Shown here: in pieces, positions 18,552 to 26,203 of the stretch
Position numbering within the stretch: position 1 is the stretch's first letter
How the letters are laid out: the number at the start of each line of letters is the position of its first letter
Assembly (NCBI GenBank): GCA_018711945.1
Contig: DVHP01000013.1
Location: forward strand, 1 to 37,482
DNA: 37,482 bases
Reading direction: 5' to 3'
From: Candidatus Ventrenecus avicola
GTDB taxonomy: Bacteria; Bacillota_I; Bacilli_A; RF39; UBA660
Program-made: the position numbers and the translations under genes
Notes under the pieces: generated by a model
Seen by the model: the letters and a program-made list of their open reading frames with translations, nothing else
What the model was told of the DNA's origin: nothing
The model's database searches: none

Positions 18552-19616
18552 TTAATTTGTTGCACAGATACTTTGCAGCTCTTGAGCTTTAGAAATAAAC
18601 TCAGAATAATTCTCTTGAAAGAATACTTCTCCAGTACAAGTATTAGCAACAAAATAGTAGTAATTCGTATCACTTGGATTTAACACCGCATCAATACTAC
18701 TAATATCCGAATTACAAATCGGTCCAATAGGTAGTTTACCATTCATTCGTCCATCTGTCAAACGAGTATTATATGGATTCATATTATTAATGTCATCCAC
18801 AGTTAAATAATCGTCTAAACTCTTACCAACTCCATAATAAGTCGTAACGTCACTTCCTAAAGACCAATTATCTCGAAGACGAGAATAAAAAACTTGAGCA
18901 GCCGTCTTACGGTCTTCTGCTGTATTCGCTTCTTTTTCCACAATAGACGCGAGAGTTAGAATTTGATGAGTCGTATATCCACTACTCGTAATAGCCTCTC
19001 TATAAGGCTCTAACTTTGTCCCGGTTTGCTTAAGCAAAGTTATAATAACCTCTCGAGGAGTAACAGTCTCTAAAAACTCGTAAGTATCTGGATACAAATA
19101 CCCTTCTAATCCATAATAAATATCACTATTTAAAATTTCACTCGTTAAAAACCAATACTCACCAGAATTCACAAGTTCATTCAAAAAGGTAGGATCATTC
19201 ACCTGTGCTAAAAACTCTTCTTCAGTAAAATCAAAGTTCAGAGAAAGTTCTTTTGCATAATCAGTAATTCTTAAACCTTCTCTTAAAGTAACACTCACCG
19301 TATTGATTTTTACATCCCCACGAGAAAACTTTTTTATCATTTCTTCTGGAGTCATCGAAGGACTAAGTTCATATTCTCCAGCTTGAATATTGTCGCGACT
19401 AAAAAATAAATACAAGTCTAAAACATATTGATTACGAACGAGTCCTGCATTTTCTAAATTCTCGGCCACCGTAGTCTTACTAGTTCCATTTTCAATCACG
19501 AATGTTACAAGAGAAGTATCTTCGGACTTCGCGCCCATTCCCCAAAAATAAAAAGAAACACCCCCAATAATCATAAGAAGGATTATCACTCCTAGTATCA
19601 CTAAAACTTTCTTCAT
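18552..19616 (-). CDS. mltG: Endolytic transglycosylase MltG
   Basis: YceG/MltG motifs: LEGYLYPDTYEF, LASIVEKEANTAEDRKTAAQVFYSRL, PYNTRLTDGRMNGKLPIGPICN. Likely start at internal MKKVL (19616), TAATG overlap with upstream gene. Confidence 0.93.
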   Translation of the reverse strand: MKKVLVILGVIILLMIIGGVSFYFWGMGAKSEDTSLVTFVIENGTSKTTVAENLENAGLVRNQYVLDLYLFFSRDNIQAGEYELSPSMTPEEMIKKFSRGDVKINTVSVTLREGLRITDYAKELSLNFDFTEEEFLAQVNDPTFLNELVNSGEYWFLTSEILNSDIYYGLEGYLYPDTYEFLETVTPREVIITLLKQTGTKLEPYREAITSSGYTTHQILTLASIVEKEANTAEDRKTAAQVFYSRLRDNWSLGSDVTTYYGVGKSLDDYLTVDDINNMNPYNTRLTDGRMNGKLPIGPICNSDISSIDAVLNPSDTNYYYFVANTCTGEVFFQENYSEFISKAQELQSICATN

Positions 19617-19903
19617 TACTTTTCTGTACCCACTTTCTCTTGTAGTTTTGCATAAATACTTTCTACCGTATTCCATTCTTCTTCTGTTTCCAAAGCCCCC
19701 AAAACCTTACCATTTTTTTCATACACATTCGCATACACTCTCAAAGCACCACTTTCATCATGCGTATTATCAGTATAAACAATATAATTCTTATTCGTTT
19801 CAGAAGACTCAAAGGCAAATAACTTTTGATATTCCATTTCTTTACCATCTTCACTTTCTAAAACAAAAACATCATTACTAACAGTTTCATTATTTTCTTT
19901 CAT
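19616..19903 (-). CDS. yrzB: DUF1292 family protein
   Basis: EDGKEMEYQKLFAFESSETNKNYIVYTDNT; synteny. Confidence 0.85.
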   Translation of the reverse strand: MKENNETVSNDVFVLESEDGKEMEYQKLFAFESSETNKNYIVYTDNTHDESGALRVYANVYEKNGKVLGALETEEEWNTVESIYAKLQEKVGTEK

Positions 19904-20321
19904 GTTCTATCCTTTCTTTCAAAAACGTTTCTAGTATTAACGAAGAAGCAACATTATCAATGACTTTTTTTCTTTTCTTGCGTGATTTATCTGCTTGCAG
20001 TAAAATTCTCTCTGCTTCTTTCGTAGTTAGTCTTTCATCTACAAAATGCACTGGCAGACAAAACTTTTGCTTTAAAAGTTCTGCAAAATCCTGACTTCTC
20101 TGGGCCGCGAAGCCACAAGAATTATCCATGTTCTTAGGAAGCCCTAATACAAAATCAGTAATCTTCTTTTCTTTCACAATTTTCTCTAATGCATCTATTA
20201 CACTTTCATACTCATTCTCTGGAAAATGAAGTGTTTGATAAGGCATAGCAAAAGTATTGGAAAAATCACTAACAGAAACTCCCAAACTTTTCGTCCCTAA
20301 ATCTAATCCTAAATACCTCAT
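19890..20321 (-). CDS. ruvX: Holliday junction resolvase-like RuvX/YqgF
   Basis: RYLGLDLGTKSLGVSVSD; LGLPKNMDNSCGFAAQRSQDF; VDERLTTKEAERILLQADKSRKKRKKVIDNVAS. Confidence 0.93.
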   Translation of the reverse strand: MRYLGLDLGTKSLGVSVSDFSNTFAMPYQTLHFPENEYESVIDALEKIVKEKKITDFVLGLPKNMDNSCGFAAQRSQDFAELLKQKFCLPVHFVDERLTTKEAERILLQADKSRKKRKKVIDNVASSLILETFLKERIEHERK

Positions 20322-20557
20322 TTTAAATACTCCTGTAAAATAAAGACTAGTAACTCAGCCCGATCAATGGTCAAAATTTTATCTCGTGCTCCCTTATAAG
20401 AGGAAATATATCCAGGATCTCCACTCATTAAATAACCAACAATCTGATGAATCGGTTGATATCCTCTCTCTTCTAACAACTTTGCAACTTCTTTTAAAAC
20501 CATCTTTGCATTTGCACTTTTGAGTATCTGCACATCAAATAAGGTTGTCGAATCCAT
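20318..20557 (-). CDS. ireB: IreB family regulatory phosphoprotein
   Basis: MDSTTLFDVQILKSANAKMVLKEVAKLLEERGYQPIHQIVGYLMSGDPGYISSYKGAR; start at internal Met. Confidence 0.9.
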   Translation of the reverse strand: MDSTTLFDVQILKSANAKMVLKEVAKLLEERGYQPIHQIVGYLMSGDPGYISSYKGARDKILTIDRAELLVFILQEYLK

Positions 20558-20656
20558 AACATCACCTACTTTTGTACAATAACATTGTATCAAAAAGTAT
20601 ACTTGATTACAAGGAAGGGAATAAAAAAATACCAAGAAATTTTCTCAGTATTCAAA

Positions 20657-20971
20657 TTAATCACTCGTACAACTACCAACATCCCAGATACAATTGAAAC
20701 ATCCCCAGAACTCACTTTCATTCCAAGCATCAACCCAACTGAAAATCAGGCTAATAAGTGCTGGTAAAAAGAAAATACATACACCCGCAATACAACGAAA
20801 GACTAAAGACTTCACTGCTTTCATTAAAGTATCTTCCTTACTACCAACAATTGCTTTAAACAAATCGATCATTCCAAAGCCAATAATGATAATTGGAATA
20901 AAGATTTTAGCAATTCGGACAATATGACCGATAAAAATAAAAGTACTACTAAGTCCAGAACAATAATCCAT
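20657..20971 (-). CDS. Two-TM VirB2/T4SS pilin-like protein
   Basis: IFIPIIIIGFGMIDLFKAIVGSKEDTLMKAVKSLVFRCIAGVCIFFLPALISLIFS + CFNCIWDVGSC tail; paralogue of five other ORFs here. Confidence 0.7.
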   Translation of the reverse strand: MDYCSGLSSTFIFIGHIVRIAKIFIPIIIIGFGMIDLFKAIVGSKEDTLMKAVKSLVFRCIAGVCIFFLPALISLIFSWVDAWNESEFWGCFNCIWDVGSCTSD

Positions 20972-21798
20972 TACTCACAACTCCTAACATTTAAAATACA
21001 CTTCTGACAAGCATCAAATTCCCCTTTTAAATTAGCCCAAGAAGAAATAAGGGAAAAAACCAAACTAACCAATGTAGGGATAAAGAAAATAATAACACCA
21101 GCTACAACACGGAACGCAAAAGACTTCGCTGCTTTTCTAATTTCATCATCTTTGGAACTCGTAATTGCTTTAAAGAAATCAACCATTCCTAAAGCAATAA
21201 TAATAAGTGGAATTAAAATCTTTACGACAAGCACAATATTACCGATAAATTGTAGGGGTTCTTTAAGTCTTCCACAAGTTTCAGAATCACTAACGGATGT
21301 GCTACCTCCAGTACTTGGAGTTGTACCAGAAACATCATTATCATCGCTACTACTTCCACTACCAGGAGCTTGACTTTGTTTATATAGATAAACTTCTCCA
21401 TTAGAAAGTGTAATAGACACACCAGCATTGATAATTGCTCCACGACTAGACAATTGATCAAAAGTATATCTTTCACAATCTCCTACAGCATTACAAAGAA
21501 CATAACGGCCAGAAGAATCATTATAATAAAACATTCTTGTTTGACCATTCAAAGAATTATTATAAAAGTCCTGTTCAACAGAATTAAAGGTATAAATGAC
21601 ATTATCATAAGCAATTTGCTGTGTCGTAAAGTTAAAAGTAACTCCACTTTGTCCTGGACGAACCTCAATACAGTTTCCACGACTTTCACATAACATATAA
21701 TTTCCACTAGAATTTTCATAATAAAATCCATCAGCATATGCAACAGGTAAAAATACCAAAAAAGCAACCGCCATAATGAGTAAATACTTCCATTTCAT
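20971..21798 (-). CDS. Secreted/exported T4SS pilin-like protein with duplicated Cys-containing ectodomain
   Basis: Signal peptide; repeats FYYENSSGNYMLCESRGNC / FYYNDSSGRYVLCNAVGDC; ILIPLIIIALGMVDFFKAITSSKDDEIRKAAKSFAFRVVAGVIIFFIPTLVSLVFS; CQKCILNVRSC. Confidence 0.7.
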   Translation of the reverse strand: MKWKYLLIMAVAFLVFLPVAYADGFYYENSSGNYMLCESRGNCIEVRPGQSGVTFNFTTQQIAYDNVIYTFNSVEQDFYNNSLNGQTRMFYYNDSSGRYVLCNAVGDCERYTFDQLSSRGAIINAGVSITLSNGEVYLYKQSQAPGSGSSSDDNDVSGTTPSTGGSTSVSDSETCGRLKEPLQFIGNIVLVVKILIPLIIIALGMVDFFKAITSSKDDEIRKAAKSFAFRVVAGVIIFFIPTLVSLVFSLISSWANLKGEFDACQKCILNVRSCE

Positions 21799-21800
21799 AT

Positions 21801-22292
21801 TTAATCCATCCCTTCAATTTTACAAGAATCACTACTACAAGAATTCACGTCACACTCTCCGTTTAACAAACATTCTGTACAACAACACCAGTTATTCGAA
21901 TAATCGCTCCACTCATTAACCATATTTAAAACAAGTTGAACAATTCCAGGAAGAAGGAAAATCGCAACTCCTGCAATTACTCGAATCATCAAAGACTTAA
22001 ATGCTTTCGTAAGACCATCATCTTTACTTGAAGTAATCGCTTTATAAAAATCCATAATTCCAAATCCTATAATCACTATCGGTATTATGATTTTTACAAA
22101 ATTTAAAAGTGTGCCTAAAAAGAGCATCGGCTTGCGATAGGAAGGATCAGCACAAATACTATCCACGGTAACTTCATCCCCTGCCAAAACTCGAATAGAT
22201 AAAGAAGAATCATATATTTCTGCTGCACTCACCTGACGAAATAATCCAAAAGATAAGAAAAGTGCAAAAGCTATAACAAACAATTTTTTCAT
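21801..22292 (-). CDS. T4SS pilin-like protein with Cys-rich tail
   Basis: MKKLFVIAFALFLSFGLFRQVSAA signal peptide; IIIPIVIIGFGIMDFYKAITSSKDDGLTKAFKSLMIRVIAGVAIFLLP; CCCTECLLNGECDVNSCSSDSC. Confidence 0.7.
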   Translation of the reverse strand: MKKLFVIAFALFLSFGLFRQVSAAEIYDSSLSIRVLAGDEVTVDSICADPSYRKPMLFLGTLLNFVKIIIPIVIIGFGIMDFYKAITSSKDDGLTKAFKSLMIRVIAGVAIFLLPGIVQLVLNMVNEWSDYSNNWCCCTECLLNGECDVNSCSSDSCKIEGMD

Positions 22293-22315
22293 CGTATCAC
22301 CAAACTTACATGTCA

Positions 22316-22344
22316 ATTATATCAATAAACAAGCAAAAAAACTA
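22316..22344 (-). promoter_or_regulatory. Putative promoter of 21801..22292 (leader copy A)
   Basis: Minus strand TAGTTT - 17 bp - TATAAT; same spacing as copy B at 33145-33173; weak -35. Confidence 0.45.
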
Positions 22345-22366
22345 GTGCATTTTACACTAGTCACAA
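22338..22366 (-). terminator. Rho-independent terminator (copy A) downstream of dnaI
   Basis: actagtg cattttа-type loop cactagt with U7 on the minus strand (plus: aaaaaaactagtgcattttacactagt). Confidence 0.65.
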
Positions 22367-22381
22367 AAAACCACTTAGAAA

Positions 22382-23260
22382 TTACTTCCTTCGATTTTCA
22401 CTAATTAACTCCATATCCACAGTAAGTTGATTAATCCGTTCCATAATTCTCCTAGCTTTTATTTTTTCATCAGCTTTTTCATTCATAATAAAATGATTTT
22501 CTAACTCTTGCTTATTCAAGTTTGAAGTAAAAAAAGTTGTCAAATTATGATTCATTCGCGCTTGCAATATGGTCCCTAGTACTTCATCCCGACTCCACTC
22601 CGTCACTTTCTCTGCTCCAATATCATCAATACATAAAATATCAACAGTAGAATAATGATTCATATAAGAATCATACATCTCCCAATCGGATTTCAAAGTT
22701 CTTAAAATCTCCGGAAAATAAACAAGTTCCACGCGAGCCCCCTTTTTCTCCTCTAACTCATGAAGTAAAGCACTCACTAAAAAAGTTTTACCACAGCCAA
22801 AATTACCATGCAAATAAAGACCTTTCATGTTCCGAGAAAAATCATAATCAGAAAAGAACTGATCAAGCCATTTAATCACTTGAATTCGTTTCTTATCTTT
22901 CACATCAATATCTTTCATTCGTGCCGACGCACAAATATCTTCTTCACTTAAATGAGCCTTCTTTTGTTCTGCTTCCTGTTTTTTAAACTTACAAGGAACA
23001 TACGTAAAATAAATACGTCCTTCTTCTTTCTTTGGCATAGAAACATGACCAGCATAAAGATTTTTACACATATAAAGACCTTTACAAGAAGCGCAGTGCT
23101 CAAGCTCACTCAAAGTATCTTGTAATTTTGTAGTCCGTGATAATACTTCTCTTTTACTCCATCCCAAATGTTTTACCAAATTTTGAAATTTAGGATTCTT
23201 CATCGCTTCATCAAAATTCTTTTCTAAATCCTGATTCCTTTTCTGAAATTCTACTTGCAT
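22382..23260 (-). CDS. dnaI: Primosomal protein DnaI (helicase loader)
   Basis: GLYLHGNFGCGKTFLVSALLHEL Walker A; VDILCIDDIGAEKVTEWSRDEVLGTILQARM; TFFTSNLNKQELENHF; N-terminal Zn-binding Cys region. Confidence 0.9.
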   Translation of the reverse strand: MQVEFQKRNQDLEKNFDEAMKNPKFQNLVKHLGWSKREVLSRTTKLQDTLSELEHCASCKGLYMCKNLYAGHVSMPKKEEGRIYFTYVPCKFKKQEAEQKKAHLSEEDICASARMKDIDVKDKKRIQVIKWLDQFFSDYDFSRNMKGLYLHGNFGCGKTFLVSALLHELEEKKGARVELVYFPEILRTLKSDWEMYDSYMNHYSTVDILCIDDIGAEKVTEWSRDEVLGTILQARMNHNLTTFFTSNLNKQELENHFIMNEKADEKIKARRIMERINQLTVDMELISENRRK

Positions 23261-24027
23261 AATTCTCTCTCCTTTTGAAGTTTCAATTCATAGTTAGAAT
23301 AGCATTGCTCTAAAAACTCATTTTTCTCTTGCATTCTTCGTTCGACATAATCTCTCCCACATTCACATAAAATATCAAAATACCCTTTTACTTGATAATG
23401 ATACCAATAAGGATGGGTATCCTCTGATATAACCCAAGGATGCTCAGAATCTACATGATATAAACTCTCATAATAATTCATACATCCATTACTTCCTTCC
23501 ATTCTAAGAAGCTTTAAACGTAACGTAAAAATCATAATTTCTTCATCCTCATGTAAAATCTGAATCAAAGAAGCAAGTGACTCATCATAAAAATCATAAC
23601 TTTTCTCATAATAGCAAAACGGATTCATTTTAGTATAATGCATAATCATATCTAAAAACCGTTCATCCTTCGTTTTACGATAAAGACTTTCTAACCGACT
23701 ATATCTCTCTGGCGTCATGGAAGCATCTACCACTCGTTGTTTTAAAGTAAGTTGATGCGAATAAATCATACCATACTCCACTTCCTGATGCATAGAAAAT
23801 TTCCCCGAAATCTTATCTTGATACTTTTCTAGCAAGCTAGCAATCATTTTCTTTTTATCAAAATTCATTGGAAAACTCTCATTCTTTTTCATAAAAAACA
23901 ATTGCTGTTCTTCAAATTGACGAGCCAAATATTGTAAGACTTCATCATCAAAACATTCTACCATATAATTTCTTTCTTGAATAAATAACTCCATATCTTT
24001 AAAAGATTTTACTTCTCTAATTTCCAT
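23251..24027 (-). CDS. Hypothetical protein between dnaB and dnaI
   Basis: 258 aa, overlaps the dnaI start; no recognised motif. Confidence 0.65.
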   Translation of the reverse strand: MEIREVKSFKDMELFIQERNYMVECFDDEVLQYLARQFEEQQLFFMKKNESFPMNFDKKKMIASLLEKYQDKISGKFSMHQEVEYGMIYSHQLTLKQRVVDASMTPERYSRLESLYRKTKDERFLDMIMHYTKMNPFCYYEKSYDFYDESLASLIQILHEDEEIMIFTLRLKLLRMEGSNGCMNYYESLYHVDSEHPWVISEDTHPYWYHYQVKGYFDILCECGRDYVERRMQEKNEFLEQCYSNYELKLQKERELCK

Positions 24028-24030
24028 AAT

Positions 24031-25326
24031 TTAATCCTTGTATTTCTTTAACATATCTTCAAGTTCTGTCGTCTCTTCTTCACTCAATGTTTCTTTACTA
24101 ATTTTCTCATCAAACCAAACCGGTGTTTCATTACTAATCTTTTTATTTGTTTCTTTTTGTAATCGATTCGTGTACTTCTTGTGTTCTTTTTCAGCCACTT
24201 CCATCGCATCTTTTGCAGTTTGTATATTAAGACGTTTCCATTGACCGGCAATGGTTTCTACAAAAGCTGTATTAAGTTTATTATTATTTTTCTTAAGAAC
24301 ATAGTCAATCAATACATTCACAACCGCTGGCTTTAATTCGACATCAACCAAAAGATACTCTAATAACTTTAAATCTCGCTGTGTTGGATTGCCATTTTGA
24401 TGCTTCGAACGCAAAAAATCATAAGGCGAAGTATTTTCAAAGACTTCAATAATCTTTCCTTTTTTACTAGTATCACCTGAAGGATTTTTTAAATATTCAG
24501 GTTGAGTACGGTAAATCAAAGTAGGAAGTTTCCCGTGATTGTTATATTGATAATACTTCCTTGTCTGAATTCTTAAAAATTCCTTATCAATACATCCCTT
24601 TTCATTCAAAGAAAGTCTAATAATTTCACACATTTTTAAAGTATCTAAATTATAAACCAATGCTAAGCTATTAATAAGTTCCCGCATTCGTTTGGTAAAC
24701 GTTTTCTCGGTAACAAGCCCTTTTGGCAAACTAGAAAGTAATAAATCAAAATCGACTTGATCTTGCATGGTGATACTAGCTTCTTCCCTTCCAACTGCTT
24801 CAAATGGTTCCACAAATTCACTACTCGATTTAAAAACCTTATCAAAAGGAGTTGTAATATCTTCATAGCCCTTTAATGAAAAATGAAGCGGACTAAATTC
24901 TTGTTTTAATAATTCATACTCCGTATTTCCTATATTATTATACAACACAACATTAAAAATAGGATTGGCAAAAAACTCTTTTGGTGTCATCGGTGAGTAT
25001 AACTCATACACATAATTATTAGGTTCTCCTGCTTCAAAATACGTCTTCACGAGTCCTACTGCCTCAAGTGTTTTACGAGCAAGTTTAATTGCATCCAAAT
25101 TGCTTTTTAAAATTGTCATTAAATGGTGATGATTATAATCAACACTTACTAAATTATACCGATCTAAATCTCGCCATAAAGTAAGATACAAACTGACAGC
25201 TTGTGAGCCAATAATAGGTTCATAAAGACTAACTAAATATTTTCGGTCCTGCTCTGTTAAAATCGTTTTATTTACAACAACATACTTATCTGCGGGTAAC
25301 AAAGTAACAAGGCTCATATACTTCAC
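24031..25326 (-). CDS. dnaB: Replication initiation/membrane attachment protein DnaB (DnaD/DnaB family)
   Basis: LTEQDRKYLVSLYEPIIGSQAVSLYLTLWRDLDRY...; YNNHGKLPTLIYRTQPEYLKNPSGDTSKKGKIIEVFENTSPYDFLRSKHQNGNPTQRDLKLLEYLLVDVELKPAVVNVLIDYVLKKNNNKLNTAFVETIAGQWKRLNI. Confidence 0.88.
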   Translation of the reverse strand: MKYMSLVTLLPADKYVVVNKTILTEQDRKYLVSLYEPIIGSQAVSLYLTLWRDLDRYNLVSVDYNHHHLMTILKSNLDAIKLARKTLEAVGLVKTYFEAGEPNNYVYELYSPMTPKEFFANPIFNVVLYNNIGNTEYELLKQEFSPLHFSLKGYEDITTPFDKVFKSSSEFVEPFEAVGREEASITMQDQVDFDLLLSSLPKGLVTEKTFTKRMRELINSLALVYNLDTLKMCEIIRLSLNEKGCIDKEFLRIQTRKYYQYNNHGKLPTLIYRTQPEYLKNPSGDTSKKGKIIEVFENTSPYDFLRSKHQNGNPTQRDLKLLEYLLVDVELKPAVVNVLIDYVLKKNNNKLNTAFVETIAGQWKRLNIQTAKDAMEVAEKEHKKYTNRLQKETNKKISNETPVWFDEKISKETLSEEETTELEDMLKKYKD

Positions 25327-25397
25327 CGTCCTTACTAGTATTATATGCTAAGAGTGAGTGGAACACAAGAAAAAAAGTCTTAACAAGAAGGCAAAAA

Positions 25398-26060
25398 TCA
25401 CTCAATTCCATCAATACAATTTTGATAAAGAAAGTTTTTAATCTCAGTCATATCACCTGTTTCGTAATAATGAATAAGATACGTAAAATAATCTTCTATT
25501 TTTTCTACTGGTACTGATAAAATACCTTCATCATTTCGTATCATCTCTTTATTAGCCACCAAATTAGCCACACGCTTATTTCCATCTAAAAACATTTGGC
25601 TTCTTTGAATAAAGCAAAACAAAGTAAGACATCTCTCTAAAGAATTAGATATTGATAAAATATTCTTTAACTCTGAATCATAATCACATTCACTTGGAAG
25701 TTTTGGCCTCCAAGATGTTCCAGTAATACCTACCCCTTTATCTCGATATTCTCCTAAAGGATATACATTTTGTCCCTTACATATTTCAAAATGTATTTTT
25801 TTAATATAATCCATAGTAAGAGCATCATCTATTGTATTTAAAACATACTCCCATGCGTCTTTGAGTCCTTTTAACTTTAACATATCATCGACTGAAATAA
25901 TTCCGGTATTTACATTTTGCATAAAGACATAAACATCCCCTATAGTAACAGGAATTCCTTCCAGAATTGCACTTCTATAAATAGAATCAACTAATTTTCG
26001 CTTAGCAAAAAAAATATTATCTTCTTTTGTCATATGAAATTTACTTTTTAAGAATATCAC
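25398..26060 (-). CDS. Fic/DOC family protein
   Basis: GEYRDKGVGITGTSWRPKLP; FCFIQRSQMFLDGNKRVANLVANKEMI (Fic-like motif with Q at the catalytic His position). Confidence 0.8.
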   Translation of the reverse strand: MIFLKSKFHMTKEDNIFFAKRKLVDSIYRSAILEGIPVTIGDVYVFMQNVNTGIISVDDMLKLKGLKDAWEYVLNTIDDALTMDYIKKIHFEICKGQNVYPLGEYRDKGVGITGTSWRPKLPSECDYDSELKNILSISNSLERCLTLFCFIQRSQMFLDGNKRVANLVANKEMIRNDEGILSVPVEKIEDYFTYLIHYYETGDMTEIKNFLYQNCIDGIE

Positions 26061-26120
26061 CTTCCATTTAACCTCATCATATTATAAGAACAAATTAAAA
26101 ACAAGAAAGACTTGAAAAAA

Positions 26121-26182
26121 ATTTTACTAACAGATTCACCATTGTATAACATTACTATATTTTGTTATACAATAGTAAAAAT
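26121..26182 (-). terminator. Inverted repeat, probable terminator and/or operator between virB4 and fic
   Basis: ATTGTATAAC (26141-26150) / GTTATACAAT (26164-26173) plus outer ATTTTACT / AGTAAAAAT; U tract on the minus strand. Confidence 0.5.
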
Positions 26183-26203
26183 TAATTCTTAAAAAAAGAA
26201 GGA

